A program made the translations under genes and the position numbers. The notes under the pieces are model-generated. The model searched no databases. It saw only the letters and a list, made by a program, of their open reading frames with translations, and was not told where the DNA came from. A stretch of 60,475 bases of DNA from the NCBI GenBank assembly GCA_949293415.1, contig CASFDK010000009.1:1-60475 (forward strand), in the 5' to 3' direction. Shown piece after piece: positions 7,252 to 16,843 of the stretch. Source of the DNA: an uncultured Verrucomicrobiota bacterium (GTDB lineage: Bacteria > Verrucomicrobiota > Verrucomicrobiia > Opitutales > Intestinicryptomonadaceae). Numbering within the stretch: position 1 is the first letter of the stretch; every line of letters begins with the position of its first letter.

Positions 7252-8337
7252 ATGAAGATTTTAAAAGTAAAATTGGCAGGGCGTTCGTATCCCGTGTATG
7301 TCGGGAGCGGGGCGTTCGACAGGGCGTTGTCCGATTTCGCAAAGTTGCGCGCATCGAACAGGCGCGTGTTTTGCATTGCCGATTCCGCCGTGTTGAAGGC
7401 GCATCCCGGGGCGGCGAAAGCCCTGCGCGGTGTCGCCGAAGTTCTCGAGATTTCGGGCGGCGAAAAGTCGAAAACCCTTAGGACGTTCGGAACGCTCTGT
7501 TCCGAGCTTGCCGAAAGGCGTGCCGACAGAAAGAGCGCGATCGTGGCGTTCGGCGGCGGGGTCGTGGGCGACATCGCTGGCTTTGTGGCGGCTTCGTATA
7601 TGCGCGGGGTCGATTTCTACCAGATTCCCACGACGCTTCTTGCGATGGTCGATTCGTCGGTAGGCGGCAAGACGGGCGTGAACATTCCCGAGGGGAAAAA
7701 CCTTGTCGGCGCGTTCCACCAGCCGAAGGCGGTCTATACCGAGACGGCGTTTCTTTCGACGCTGCCCAAGCGGCAGTTCGCCGCGGGGATGGCGGAGGTC
7801 ATAAAATGCGCAATACTCGGCGACGCTCCGCTTTTCGCAAAGCTTGCAAAGCTCAAGAAACCGCTCGATTTCTCGTCGCGCGAACTTCCAGCGGCGATAA
7901 TCGGGGCGTGTTCGCTCAAGGCGGGGATAGTCGCCGACGACGAGTGCGAAACGAGCGCGAACGGCGGCAGGGCGTTGCTCAATTTGGGGCACACTTTCGG
8001 GCACGCAATAGAGCGCAACGCGGGCTACGGAAAATATCTGCACGGCGAGGCGGTCGCAATCGGCACTGTTATGGCGGCTGTTCTTTCGCGCAGGCTCGGG
8101 CTTATCGGTGCGGATTGCGTGGAGAAAATAAGGTCGCTGCTCGAGGCAAACGGGCTTCCCGTTTCGCTCCGCAAGCCGATTTCCGCAAAAGACTTTATCG
8201 ACGCAATGCACGGCGACAAAAAATCGACGGGCGGAAAGTTGCGTTTCGTAACCATCCTCTCCATCGGCGGTTCGCGCACCGAGTTCGTTGACGACAAAAC
8301 CGCCCGCGCCGCCATCGCCGACTTCTACAAACTCTGA
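7252..8337 (+). CDS. aroB: 3-dehydroquinate synthase
   Basis: This 361-residue enzyme converts DAHP to 3-dehydroquinate in the shikimate pathway, using NAD and a metal ion. Motifs seen are GGGVVGDIAGFVAASYMRG (NAD binding, about 102), PTTLLAMVDSSVGGKTGVN (about 125-145), AEVIKCAIL and the metal-binding NLGHTFGHAIE and HGEAVAIG. The ATG at 7252 is 5 nt after the ftsY stop; a long in-frame extension upstream lies within ftsY and is rejected. The TGA overlaps the next ATG (TGATG), indicating coupling with the TatD gene. Confidence 0.94.
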   Translation: MKILKVKLAGRSYPVYVGSGAFDRALSDFAKLRASNRRVFCIADSAVLKAHPGAAKALRGVAEVLEISGGEKSKTLRTFGTLCSELAERRADRKSAIVAFGGGVVGDIAGFVAASYMRGVDFYQIPTTLLAMVDSSVGGKTGVNIPEGKNLVGAFHQPKAVYTETAFLSTLPKRQFAAGMAEVIKCAILGDAPLFAKLAKLKKPLDFSSRELPAAIIGACSLKAGIVADDECETSANGGRALLNLGHTFGHAIERNAGYGKYLHGEAVAIGTVMAAVLSRRLGLIGADCVEKIRSLLEANGLPVSLRKPISAKDFIDAMHGDKKSTGGKLRFVTILSIGGSRTEFVDDKTARAAIADFYKL

Positions 8338-9113
8338 TGTACCTGCATTCCACAGACGCGCACTGCCATGCCGACTTCAGCGAGTTCGCCGATTTTACGG
8401 GGCTTGCGTTCGGGGTCGATTTGTGCGTAGATGCGTGCTTTCCGGGGGACTGGCAGGGGCTGAAAAATTTCGACGCGTTCCCCGTGAAAAAAGCGTACGG
8501 GATACATCCGGATTTGCGCGTTTCCGAGCTTGACGACATTTCGTTTGTGGAGTCGGAGCTGTTTTCGGCGTTTCTGCCCGCGCTCGGCCAGTATCTGATT
8601 GACGCCGATGCAATCGGCGAGACGGGACTTGACGAGCGCATTGAAAAGCGCATCCCGCACGAGCTTCAGAAGAGGCTTTTCGCGGCGCAGTTGGGTTTGG
8701 CGAAGAAGTATTCGCTGCCCGTAATTGTCCACTGCGTCGGCAGGTACGGAGCGGTCTACGAAATGCTAAGGGAGTGGGCGGCGGAGACCGTGCCGACTCT
8801 CGGCGACAGGCTCGAGGGCAAAAAGGGCGGCAGGTTTCTGATGCACGCGGCAAACTGCTCGCCCGAGATGGTCAGGGACTTCGAGAAAATCGGCGGACGC
8901 TTTTCGTTCGGTCTGCGCGAGCTTTCGACGGAACGCGGAGTCAAATGCGCAAAGGCGGTTTCGCCCGACAGGATTTTGATTGAGTCGGACTCCGCCACGT
9001 CGCGCAAAATTTCGGACGAAACGCTGCTAAAACTTTCGGAAATACTCGAAGTGTCCGATATGGACTTGTCCGAAACAATTTATTCGAATTTCAACGACTT
9101 CTATTCGAAATGA
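8337..9113 (+). CDS. TatD-family metal-dependent hydrolase
   Basis: This 258-residue TIM-barrel hydrolase resembles TatD nucleases. The first metal-binding motif is DAHCHAD (about 5-11), followed by IGETGLDE, VIVHCVGR, MHAANCS and ILIESDSAT, which hold the other His, Glu and Asp ligands. The family includes 3'-5' DNases and RNases, but the actual substrate here is unknown. It is shorter and more divergent than E. coli TatD. It overlaps aroB at the start and tcdA at the end (ATGA), so the three are likely translated as a unit. Confidence 0.8.
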   Translation: MYLHSTDAHCHADFSEFADFTGLAFGVDLCVDACFPGDWQGLKNFDAFPVKKAYGIHPDLRVSELDDISFVESELFSAFLPALGQYLIDADAIGETGLDERIEKRIPHELQKRLFAAQLGLAKKYSLPVIVHCVGRYGAVYEMLREWAAETVPTLGDRLEGKKGGRFLMHAANCSPEMVRDFEKIGGRFSFGLRELSTERGVKCAKAVSPDRILIESDSATSRKISDETLLKLSEILEVSDMDLSETIYSNFNDFYSK

Positions 9114-9832
9114 TTCAGCCCGAATTTTCGCGCAGCACCATTTTATACGGCGAGCAAGCCCAACGGAAACTGGAGTCGGCGACCGTGATGGTTTGCGGCG
9201 TTGGCGCGGTCGGCTCGTTCGCGCTCGAGGCGTTGGCGCGTCTGGGAGTGGGCAGTTTCGTTTTAATCGATTCCGACACCGTGGATTTGTCGAACATCAA
9301 CAGGCAGCTTTGCGCCCTGCATTCCACCGTCGGCAAAAGCAAAACCGCCGTTATGCGCGCGCGCGTGCTCGACATAAACCCCCGCGCGCGCGTGGAGATT
9401 TCCGACAGGTTTGTCGACGACTCGAACTGTGGCGAGTTCGTCTCGCTACGCCCCGACGTGATTGTCGACGCGATAGATTCGCTTGCGCCGAAAGCCTCTC
9501 TTGCCGCCGCCGCGCTCTCGGCGGGCGTGCCGATTGTCTCGAGTATGGGGGCGGCGCGGCGGAGGAACCCCGCCCTTGTGGGGACCGCGGAACTTTTTTC
9601 CACGCACGGGTGTCCAATGGCTTCGAGAATGCGCAAGGAAATGCGCTCGCGCGGATTCCGAAAGGGGCAGATGTGCGTGTTTTCGGCGGAGTGTACGGAG
9701 GTGTCTTCGCATGTCCAAAGCGGTTCGGGCGCGTCGAAAAAAATAATGGGAAGTTCGCCGATTATAACGGGAATTTTCGGTTTGACGCTCGCAAACCTCG
9801 CGCTCGACGTGATTCTTTCAAAAAAAATTTAG
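9110..9832 (+). CDS. tcdA: TcdA-like tRNA threonylcarbamoyladenosine dehydratase (ThiF/E1 family)
   Basis: This 240-residue E1-like enzyme is expected to use ATP to cyclise t6A37 of ANN-decoding tRNAs to ct6A. The nucleotide-binding motif GVGAVGSFALEALARLGVG (about 30) and DLSNINRQLCALHSTVGKSK are clear ThiF/HesA features, and the family-specific CPMASRMRKEMRSRG is present in the C-terminal third. It overlaps the TatD gene by 4 nt. A small clan member acting on a ubiquitin-like protein cannot be fully excluded, but the length and C-terminal motif favour TcdA. Confidence 0.85.
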   Translation: MIQPEFSRSTILYGEQAQRKLESATVMVCGVGAVGSFALEALARLGVGSFVLIDSDTVDLSNINRQLCALHSTVGKSKTAVMRARVLDINPRARVEISDRFVDDSNCGEFVSLRPDVIVDAIDSLAPKASLAAAALSAGVPIVSSMGAARRRNPALVGTAELFSTHGCPMASRMRKEMRSRGFRKGQMCVFSAECTEVSSHVQSGSGASKKIMGSSPIITGIFGLTLANLALDVILSKKI

Positions 9833-9847
9833 AAGGCTTTTCTTTCG

Positions 9848-10735
9848 ATGTCCATTTATGATAGGGATTATATGAACCGCCGCCCGCGCCGCGGCTTCGG
9901 CGGCTCGGGCTTGCGGATAACTTCGCCCGTGTCGGCTCTGATTTTGTTCAACGTGGCGGTGTTTTTTGCCGAGGCTGTGTTCGACAGGATAAACGGTTCG
10001 GGCGCGTTTTTCGGAATCTTCGGGCTGTCGCTTTCGGCGCTCGAACACGGACGCGTTTGGACGCTTATCACCTACTCGTTTTTGCACGCCGACATCCTGC
10101 ACATTCTCTGCAATATGGTCGGGCTTTACTATATCGGCAAGTATGTCGAGCGGGTCGCGGGGGCGCGCAAGTTTTTGGCGTTGTACTTCGGCGGCGCACT
10201 TGCGGGGGCGGCGTTGTGGCTCGGAATGTCGGCGTTGGGTCAGACGCGCGAGGTTCTCGTGGGGGCGAGCGCGTCGGTGATGGCGGTTTTTTCGGCGTTC
10301 TGTCTGCTCTATCCGCCGATGCCGATAACCTTTCTTTTGTTTTTCGTCCTGCCGATTTCGATGAAGCCGCTTACGATGCTCAAGGTTGCGGCGGGCTTCG
10401 AAATTCTGGGGCTGTTGTACTCGCTTGCGGGCGGCGGCGCGGTCGTTGCGTATTCGGCGCACTTGGGCGGAATCTTGGCGGGGCTCGGCTTTGTGGCATT
10501 GCTAAGGCGCGGCGGACTGTCGTTCTTGGACAAGCCGTTTTTCGAAAAACGTTCAGCGCATTCGTCGCGCGGCGGAAGGGCTTCGGACTACGTTTTCAAA
10601 GTCGACATTTCCGAGCCGAAAGATTTGTCGAAAGAGGTCGATAGAATACTGGATAAAATCAACACCGACGGCTTCGCCTCGCTGACGCAGGACGAGCGCG
10701 AAACTCTCCGCAGGGCGAAGGACGCGCTGAAGTAG
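9848..10735 (+). CDS. rhomboid-family intramembrane serine protease
   Basis: This 295-residue protein has about six membrane segments between residues 25 and 225. The catalytic Ser lies in VGASASVMAVF (about residue 141) and the partner His in YSAHLGGILAG (about 203); the conserved HILCNMVGLYYIG loop helix is also present. It should cleave transmembrane helices of unknown client proteins. After the last helix is a 65-residue soluble tail with DLSKEVDRILDKI and LTQDERETLRRAK, a C-terminal extension seen on many rhomboids of Bacteroidota and Verrucomicrobiota. It is the last gene of the operon beginning at rluB. Confidence 0.9.
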   Translation: MSIYDRDYMNRRPRRGFGGSGLRITSPVSALILFNVAVFFAEAVFDRINGSGAFFGIFGLSLSALEHGRVWTLITYSFLHADILHILCNMVGLYYIGKYVERVAGARKFLALYFGGALAGAALWLGMSALGQTREVLVGASASVMAVFSAFCLLYPPMPITFLLFFVLPISMKPLTMLKVAAGFEILGLLYSLAGGGAVVAYSAHLGGILAGLGFVALLRRGGLSFLDKPFFEKRSAHSSRGGRASDYVFKVDISEPKDLSKEVDRILDKINTDGFASLTQDERETLRRAKDALK

Positions 10736-10825
10736 CGGCGGCGGAACATTTGTCTTTGCGCGTCTGTCGAGAATAAACAATTTGCATTTTTTTACACCAA
10801 GTGAAATATTCCATCTAAAGCGGAT

Positions 10826-13297
10826 ATGAAAAATATTTTCAAATTACTGACGGTTTTTGCGTTCTCATTTGCGACGGTTTTCGCCGCCGCCCCCAACGCG
10901 GTCAAGACTGCAGAGCGAAGCAGGCGCGCGCCCATCTCGCTGCAGACCACGACGAAAATGCGCAACGAAACGCGCTACATCGTGTTTCTGCTCGAGCGCG
11001 GGCACTATCTGAAAACGCCCGTCAGCGAGCTGGACGTTCGCGAATTCATCCGCGAATACATGCAGAACGTGGATTTCTTCAAGCTATTCTTCACATCCGA
11101 GGACGTGCAGTATTGTCAGGATTTCTTCGCTCCGTCGATTGAAATAATGCTTTCGCAGGGCACGCTTCTGCCCGCGTTCTCGATATACGACAGGTTTCTC
11201 GAACGCGCCGATTCGCGTCTTAAGTGGATTGGCGAGCGTATGAAAAAGCCGTTCGACTTCGAAACGAACGCAACGTTCCGCCCCGACCGAAGCAAGGAGG
11301 ATTGGCCCTCCGACATGAAGGCTGCGGACGCGCTTTGGGAAAAGCGTTTGCAGTACGACATCGTAAACCAGATTCTCGGCTATTCCGACGCTCTCGACGA
11401 AGTTGCGGGCGAAGACGAGACGCCCGAGCAGATGGAGCAGACGGACAAAAAAGCCGAGTCGGAAAAATCGTCCGAGCCGAAAGCCGGGCAGACCGCGCAG
11501 TCCGCCGTCGCAAAGGAGAAAATCGAAAAGCTTCAGAAAGCCCCAAAGACTTTCGAGGAGAAGCTCGCAAAGGCAAAGGACGAAGTGCTCAAGCGTTATA
11601 CGCGCCTTATCGAAAACTACGCCAAAGCGGACGCGATGGAAATTCAGGAAATCTACCTCAACACGCTCGCGCGGCTCTACGACCCGCACACGGCGTTCCT
11701 TTCCGAATACTACCTTGAGGAGTTCGACATTTCGGTGCGCAACGCCCTTGTGGGTATCGGCGCGATGCTTCAGGACAAGGACGGCTACTGCACGCTCGCC
11801 GAGCTTATGCCGGGGGGGCCCGCCGAGGAATGCAAGCAGCTCAAGACGGGCGACAAGATTCTCGCCGTCGGACAGGAGCGCGGCGAAATGGTAGACGTAA
11901 TCGGTATGAAACTGCGCAAGACCGTCCGCCTAATCAGGGGCAAGGAGAACACAAAGGTCCGCCTGCTAATCGAACCCGCTTCGAACCCGTCGGCGCGCAA
12001 GACGGTAACGCTTGTCCGCCGCGAAATAAAGCTCACAACGAAGCTCGCAAAGGCCGCCGTCTACACGATTCCCGCGGGCGACAAAACCGTGCCCGTGGGC
12101 GTTATAGACCTGCCCGCGTTCTACGGCGAGGGCGGCGCGAACGACGAGGCAAAGGGCTTCAGCACGTCGAAAAACGTCGAGGAACTTTTGGTAAAGCTCA
12201 AGAAAATGGGCGTAAAGGGCGTAATCTTGGATTTGCGCCGAAACGGCGGCGGCTTCCTCAACGAGGCCGTCGATTTGGCGGGGCTTTTCATCAAGACGGG
12301 GCCCGTCGTGCAGGTGCGCGATGCAATGGGCAGAACAAACCAGCTGCACGACGAAAATCCGAAACTCGTCTGGGACGGCCCGCTCATCATAATGGTAAGC
12401 CGCCTTTCGGCTTCCGCCACGGAAATCGTTGCGGGGGCGTTGCAAAACCACAGGCGCGCGATAATCGTAGGCGACAAATCGACGCACGGCAAGGGCACGG
12501 TGCAGGCGGTCTACCATCTGGAAAATTTCGACCCGCAGCAGAAGAGCGCGGCAAAAATCACCGTTCAGAAGTGGTACGCACCCAACGGCGATTCAATCCA
12601 GATTAAGGGCGTACATTCCGACATTATTCTGCCGTCGGTCTACGACTATATGGAAATCGGAGAGGAGTACAAAGACTATGCGATGAAGTGGGACGCAATC
12701 GCCCCCGACCGCATCGAGGAAGTCTGGGGCTACGGCTTCAAAGAGCCGTTCGCCGACGCGCTGATGGCAAAGCTCACGAAGCAGTCGATTGAACGCAGGG
12801 AAAAGCTCGACGAATTCAAGCTCTGGAACGAGCGCATAAACTGGGTCAAGGAACGCCAGCAGAAAAAGGACTGGAGCTTGAACTACAATGTGCGCGAGGG
12901 CGAGCTTAAGGCGGACGAAGACTTCAACAAATCGTTCAAGGAACGCCAGAAAAAGTTTACCGACGCCGACTATCCCAAGACCGAAGTGCTTCTCGATTCC
13001 GCGAAGGAAAATGCGAAGCCCGAGAAGAAAAAGCAGAAAAGCGCAAACAAGACCGACGCGCTCGACGCTTCCGAGGACGACGAAGACGCGCCCGATTTCG
13101 ACGTTCAGCTCCACGAAGCACTCCGCATTATGGGCGACTGGATTGACACCGCCGCCCATCCCGAAACGCTCGCGCCTTTCGTGAAAAAGTCGGGCGAAGA
13201 GGGCGGTGCGGCGGATACTTCGGCGCAGCCGGAAACCGCGCAGAAACCGGCTTCGGACGGCGCGGACAAGTCCGCCGAAAAAGGGGCGGCGGACTAA
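10826..13297 (+). CDS. prc: carboxy-terminal processing protease (Prc/Tsp, S41)
   Basis: This 823-residue periplasmic protease degrades proteins with exposed nonpolar C-termini and in other bacteria trims penicillin-binding proteins or their partners. An N-terminal signal peptide (MKNIFKLLTVFAFSFATVFA) is followed by an alpha-helical vault domain, a PDZ domain (about 305-385) and the S41 catalytic domain with SRLSASATEIVAGAL and STHGKGTVQ, giving Ser near 530 and Lys near 556. A DUF3340-type C-terminal domain follows. Two low-complexity charged segments stand out, about 195-235 (Glu/Lys/Ala) and about 725-823. A likely terminator lies at 13335-13369. Confidence 0.9.
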   Translation: MKNIFKLLTVFAFSFATVFAAAPNAVKTAERSRRAPISLQTTTKMRNETRYIVFLLERGHYLKTPVSELDVREFIREYMQNVDFFKLFFTSEDVQYCQDFFAPSIEIMLSQGTLLPAFSIYDRFLERADSRLKWIGERMKKPFDFETNATFRPDRSKEDWPSDMKAADALWEKRLQYDIVNQILGYSDALDEVAGEDETPEQMEQTDKKAESEKSSEPKAGQTAQSAVAKEKIEKLQKAPKTFEEKLAKAKDEVLKRYTRLIENYAKADAMEIQEIYLNTLARLYDPHTAFLSEYYLEEFDISVRNALVGIGAMLQDKDGYCTLAELMPGGPAEECKQLKTGDKILAVGQERGEMVDVIGMKLRKTVRLIRGKENTKVRLLIEPASNPSARKTVTLVRREIKLTTKLAKAAVYTIPAGDKTVPVGVIDLPAFYGEGGANDEAKGFSTSKNVEELLVKLKKMGVKGVILDLRRNGGGFLNEAVDLAGLFIKTGPVVQVRDAMGRTNQLHDENPKLVWDGPLIIMVSRLSASATEIVAGALQNHRRAIIVGDKSTHGKGTVQAVYHLENFDPQQKSAAKITVQKWYAPNGDSIQIKGVHSDIILPSVYDYMEIGEEYKDYAMKWDAIAPDRIEEVWGYGFKEPFADALMAKLTKQSIERREKLDEFKLWNERINWVKERQQKKDWSLNYNVREGELKADEDFNKSFKERQKKFTDADYPKTEVLLDSAKENAKPEKKKQKSANKTDALDASEDDEDAPDFDVQLHEALRIMGDWIDTAAHPETLAPFVKKSGEEGGAADTSAQPETAQKPASDGADKSAEKGAAD

Positions 13298-13334
13298 TAA
13301 TCCGTTTCCCTGTCGGCCGGATTTCATTTTTTCA

Positions 13335-13369
13335 ACGCGCGTGTTTTGCGAAATGCGCGTGCTTTTTTT
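13335..13369 (+). terminator. Rho-independent terminator of prc
   Basis: ACGCGC pairs with GCGCGT across a 14-base loop, followed by GCTTTTTTT. Confidence 0.6.
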
Positions 13370-13406
13370 GTGTTCGATTTTAAAAAAACGAGTCCGTTTT
13401 TAACGG

Positions 13407-13436
13407 TTTACACGCGGTAGGTCTTTCGGGTAGAAT
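13407..13436 (+). promoter_or_regulatory. putative promoter of the GH18 gene
   Basis: TTTACA (13407-13412) and TAGAAT (13431-13436) are spaced by 18 bp, 25 bp ahead of the ATG at 13461. Confidence 0.5.
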
Positions 13437-13460
13437 CGGAAGGTAAAATAGGACGACGCT

Positions 13461-14516
13461 ATGAAGTTTTCGACGAAAAAAATCCCCATTCTGATTGCCG
13501 CGTGCGCATCGGCGTTGACGTGTTTTGCGGCGAAAAATCCGCCCCTGCTCATAACGCATTTTCTTGCGTACTATAATACGCAAATCGAACGCATACCGAA
13601 TCCCGAGTTTATCAACCAGATAATCTTCGGACCCGCGCGCATAAACAAAGACTTTTCGCTTGAAATTATGTCGGAGAAAAAACTTGCCGACATCGTTTCG
13701 CTCAGGGAGAGTTTTCCCGAGCTTAAAATTACGCTGCTTGTCGGCGGCGTGCGCAGCGCAAATTTTAGCGAGGCGGCGGCAACGGAACAGTCGCGGGCGA
13801 AGTTTCTGGACGCGCTGGGGGCGGCGATGGAAAAGTACAACCTCGACGGCGTCGATTTCGACTGGGAGTTTCCTTCGAAAGTCGACGCGGCAACGGGGCA
13901 GAACGGCACTCCGCAGGATGTCGAAAACTACACGCTTTTGATGCGCGATTTCAGGGCGCGTTTCCCCGAAAAAATCCTCACCGTTGATGTCGGCAACGAG
14001 GTGGAGCACATCGATTTGGCTGCGTGCCATAAGTATGTGGACAGGTTCAACCTTATGAGCTACGACTATTCTTCGCTAAGCCACAATGCGCCGCTCTATC
14101 CGACGATAATAAAACGCAACAACTACGTTTCGAAGTCGGTGGACAAAATGCTCGCGCTTGTCCCGTCCGAAAAAATTTCGATGGGCATTCCGTTTTACGG
14201 CAGGCGCATTGTAAGCCGAAACGGCGACAATCCGCAGATGTTCTACCGCGACATAATCGAATATGCAAAGCGGCACGAGCTTGTCCTTTGCCGCGACGAA
14301 ATCGCGCGGTCGCCGTTCTATCTCGACGCGAAAATGCAGCCCGCTATTATGTTCGACGACGAAACTTCAATTCGCGAAAAGTGCCGCTATGCCCGCGAAA
14401 AAAAACTCGGCGGCGTGTCGGTTTGGCAGTCGCTCGGCGACGACGACAGCTTTACGCTTTCGCGCGCGACCGCCGAAGAATGTTGGGCGAAAAAGAAGAA
14501 AAAACGCGCAAAATAA
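13461..14516 (+). CDS. exported GH18 chitinase-like glycoside hydrolase
   Basis: This 351-residue protein starts with a Sec signal peptide (MKFSTKKIPILIAACASALTCFA) and contains one GH18 TIM barrel. The catalytic signature DGVDFDWEFP (about residues 131-140) matches DxxDxDxE, with the terminal Glu as acid/base. Other barrel features are LLVGGVR, FNLMSYDYSS and IPFYGRRI. GH18 enzymes hydrolyse chitin, chito-oligosaccharides or N-glycan cores by substrate-assisted catalysis; which one cannot be told here. No carbohydrate-binding module is seen. The C-terminus is strongly basic (KKKKKRAK). It may act with the nearby NamZ-like protein on amino-sugar polymers. Confidence 0.9.
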   Translation: MKFSTKKIPILIAACASALTCFAAKNPPLLITHFLAYYNTQIERIPNPEFINQIIFGPARINKDFSLEIMSEKKLADIVSLRESFPELKITLLVGGVRSANFSEAAATEQSRAKFLDALGAAMEKYNLDGVDFDWEFPSKVDAATGQNGTPQDVENYTLLMRDFRARFPEKILTVDVGNEVEHIDLAACHKYVDRFNLMSYDYSSLSHNAPLYPTIIKRNNYVSKSVDKMLALVPSEKISMGIPFYGRRIVSRNGDNPQMFYRDIIEYAKRHELVLCRDEIARSPFYLDAKMQPAIMFDDETSIREKCRYAREKKLGGVSVWQSLGDDDSFTLSRATAEECWAKKKKKRAK

Positions 14517-14584
14517 TCCAAAAAAATTCCAATAAATCATCCAAATTACCATTTTTTATGCGTGTTTCGGGTGTGTGTTTTTTC

Positions 14585-14614
14585 TTGACTCGATTTTATA
14601 ACATCCGCTATGTT
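14585..14614 (+). promoter_or_regulatory. promoter of the second PEP-CTERM gene
   Basis: TTGACT (14585-14590), an 18-bp spacer and TATGTT (14609-14614) precede the ATG at 14624 by only 9 bp, giving a very short 5' leader or a leaderless transcript. The inverted repeat AACAT-CCGCT-ATGTT (14600-14614) covers the -10 box. Confidence 0.5.
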
Positions 14615-14623
14615 AGGTGCGTT

Positions 14624-16615
14624 ATGAAACCATCCTACTTGATCTCTACTCTCTTTGCCCTGTGTGCGTCGGCGCAGTTTGCGTTGGCGGGCTATTCGAC
14701 AATCAACGGTTCGACGGATCCGACAAATCCCGCGCAGTTCTCGAACCCTTCCGACTGGCGGAGCACACCGACATTCGACAACCAGTTGAACGCAAAGCTC
14801 GGCGCGGTTGCGGGCGAAACGGCCTACTACAACGTTGACGGTAATTTCACCGTTAAGCAGTTGATTACCGAATCGGGTGTTGAAGGCAACTTCTACATCA
14901 CGACCGACGCGGACAAAACCCTTACAATCGACATCAATACCGCGAACGATGTAAAGTACGACGCGGTTTCGTTCGAAGACGGTTCTCTCGGCACTTTCAC
15001 GCTCGGCGCGGGCAATTACGACATCATTTCGTCGGCGGGCAACCAGTCTTGGGCGCGCCTTTCCATAAAGAATGTCAACGGCGAACCAGCAGGCAAGAAT
15101 TTCGACATCGCCTCGGGCGCGACAATCAACGCGTACACGGTTCTCAGCCTTTCGGGCACTGTGGGCGACTACTCAAACCACAACATCTACGGTAAAATCT
15201 ATACGCACAATAAAGACACCGGCGGCAAGGGTAAGCTCGTTCTCGACTGGGATGCAAATCCCTACGGCACGGGCGGCGGCACGCGCACGCGGGTTCATGT
15301 CAAGGACGGCGGTTTGGTTTCCACGGGCGAACTGAATTTCCGCGTGCGCTCGGAGATGACCGTCGAAAAGGGCGGCACGCTCGAAGCCGACAACGTTTCG
15401 TGGACGTATTCGGATATGAACCTCGCCGGCAATCTGACCGTTGAAGGCAAGGCAACTTTCGGTACTGTCGATTTCCAAAAGGGTGCAGACACAGAAACCG
15501 GCGTTGCGGTCGTCACTGCGGCGGGCGGCACGGTTGACATCGTGAAAGCCATTCAGAACTACGCTTATTCGCGTATGTACGTTTCGGACGGCGGTACGCT
15601 CAACGTAACCGATTCGTACACGCTCGCGGCAGGTTCGCTCGGCGTTTCGGGCGGTACGGCGAACATCAACAACCTTTCGCAAAGCGGCAATGCGAGGGTA
15701 GTGGCGGACGGTTCTTCGGCTGTCTTGAACCTTACGGGCAACGGCGCGCTGACTTCCTCGGTGGTTGCAAACAACGGCGGTACAATCAATTTTAAGTCGG
15801 GTTCGTCCTACACGGTTTCGACGCTCGGGGGTACGGGCGGCGGCTTTTACAATGTCGAAAAGGGCGCAACGCTCACGGCCTCCCAGTTGCTCTATTTCAA
15901 CGGCGCGGCGGAATACAACGTAAACGGCGCAACCGAATCGACCATGACGGGCTCGTCGGTGTTCTATGCGATGCAGATTGCATCTACAGCCACGGTGAAG
16001 TACGGTGCGGATTCCTCCTTCAAGAGCAACGCGAATGCGCGTGTAAATTTGCAGGGCAAGTTGATTGTAGAGGGCGCGGAAAATTCGTTCCAGACAATGC
16101 AGTTTGTGTGTTGGGGGCAGAACGGCGTGCTCGATGTCAGAAGCAGAAACCCGTTTGTGGGCGGGAACGGCGTAAGCCACAATGTGGGTTTGAATTTGAC
16201 TGAACACTCGCAGTTTAGGCTCATCGTAAGGGACACGGTAGAATTCGGCGAAGTGAATCTTCAGGGTAACTATACGCCCACTGATAATGGCGGTGTTTCT
16301 GCGGCAAAGCTGACTATCGAGCTTGCGTTTACCGATGCCGATAGCTATGTTTTGTTCAACAATATCTTCCTCGGCGACGAATATGCGCGCATCTACGTTG
16401 AAAACTTTGCCGATAACAGAATTAAAGTCAAAAATGCGACGGAAAAAACTGTCTACCTTATCGACGAACTCGGCAACAATATCAACTATGAGTGGGTGGC
16501 AGACACGGTAAACGGCGGCTTCTGGCTCAATGCGGTAGTTCCCGAACCGTCCACTTATGCTATGATTTTCGGCGCGATTGCGTTGGGCTTTGCCGCCTAT
16601 CGCCGTAGAAAATAA
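14624..16615 (+). CDS. large PEP-CTERM-anchored autotransporter-like protein
   Basis: This 663-residue protein opens with a signal peptide (MKPSYLISTLFALCASAQFALA), then about 600 residues of Gly/Asn/Thr-rich beta-type repeats resembling beta-helix passenger domains. It ends with VPEPSTYAMIFGAIALGF and RRRK (about 639-663), a canonical PEP-CTERM sorting signal. The start at 14624 follows a recognisable promoter; a longer in-frame reading upstream runs antisense-like through the GH18 tail and lacks a signal peptide. It is a paralogue of the 204-1310 protein and shares with it the 3' terminator/repeat arrangement. Its function at the cell surface is unknown. Confidence 0.87.
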   Translation: MKPSYLISTLFALCASAQFALAGYSTINGSTDPTNPAQFSNPSDWRSTPTFDNQLNAKLGAVAGETAYYNVDGNFTVKQLITESGVEGNFYITTDADKTLTIDINTANDVKYDAVSFEDGSLGTFTLGAGNYDIISSAGNQSWARLSIKNVNGEPAGKNFDIASGATINAYTVLSLSGTVGDYSNHNIYGKIYTHNKDTGGKGKLVLDWDANPYGTGGGTRTRVHVKDGGLVSTGELNFRVRSEMTVEKGGTLEADNVSWTYSDMNLAGNLTVEGKATFGTVDFQKGADTETGVAVVTAAGGTVDIVKAIQNYAYSRMYVSDGGTLNVTDSYTLAAGSLGVSGGTANINNLSQSGNARVVADGSSAVLNLTGNGALTSSVVANNGGTINFKSGSSYTVSTLGGTGGGFYNVEKGATLTASQLLYFNGAAEYNVNGATESTMTGSSVFYAMQIASTATVKYGADSSFKSNANARVNLQGKLIVEGAENSFQTMQFVCWGQNGVLDVRSRNPFVGGNGVSHNVGLNLTEHSQFRLIVRDTVEFGEVNLQGNYTPTDNGGVSAAKLTIELAFTDADSYVLFNNIFLGDEYARIYVENFADNRIKVKNATEKTVYLIDELGNNINYEWVADTVNGGFWLNAVVPEPSTYAMIFGAIALGFAAYRRRK

Positions 16616-16634
16616 CGCGATACTTTAGTTATTC

Positions 16635-16664
16635 AAAAAGCTTCGCAGATGCGAAGCTTTTTTG
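16635..16664 (+). terminator. Rho-independent terminator of the PEP-CTERM gene
   Basis: AAAGCTTCGCA pairs with TGCGAAGCTTT around a GA loop, followed by a T run. The equivalent relic is at 1626-1652. Confidence 0.85.
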
Positions 16665-16689
16665 TTTCAATAAATCGGAAATTTTAAAA

Positions 16690-16779
16690 CAAGCGATTGG
16701 GCGTTTTTTTAACGCCTAATGCGGAAGAAACGGAAAAGCGGCAACTATAGTTGCCGCGCATAACCACAGATATAAAAAA
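16690..16779 (+). repeat. palindromic dispersed repeat, copy 5
   Basis: Same unit as 1418-1508, with the first hairpin altered (GGGCGTT..AACGCCT) and the second palindrome in the variant form GCGGCAACTATAGTTGCCGC. It is followed by CACAGATATAAAAAA. Confidence 0.85.
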
Positions 16780-16799
16780 CCCACTATTCGAACTCTCTA

Positions 16800-16828
16800 A
16801 GACACCGCGAATTTGCGGTGTCTTTTTT
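16800..16828 (+). terminator. Rho-independent terminator copy
   Basis: AGACACCGC-GAATTT-GCGGTGTCT plus T run. It is a third copy of the terminator at 1374-1404. Confidence 0.75.
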
Positions 16829-16843
16829 GTGTGTAATCCCGAG

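Noticed and set aside
15173..16207. 344-codon minus-strand frame inside the PEP-CTERM gene
   Set aside because: It is Arg/Val-rich without a start context and is complementary to a gene with clear signal and sorting motifs.
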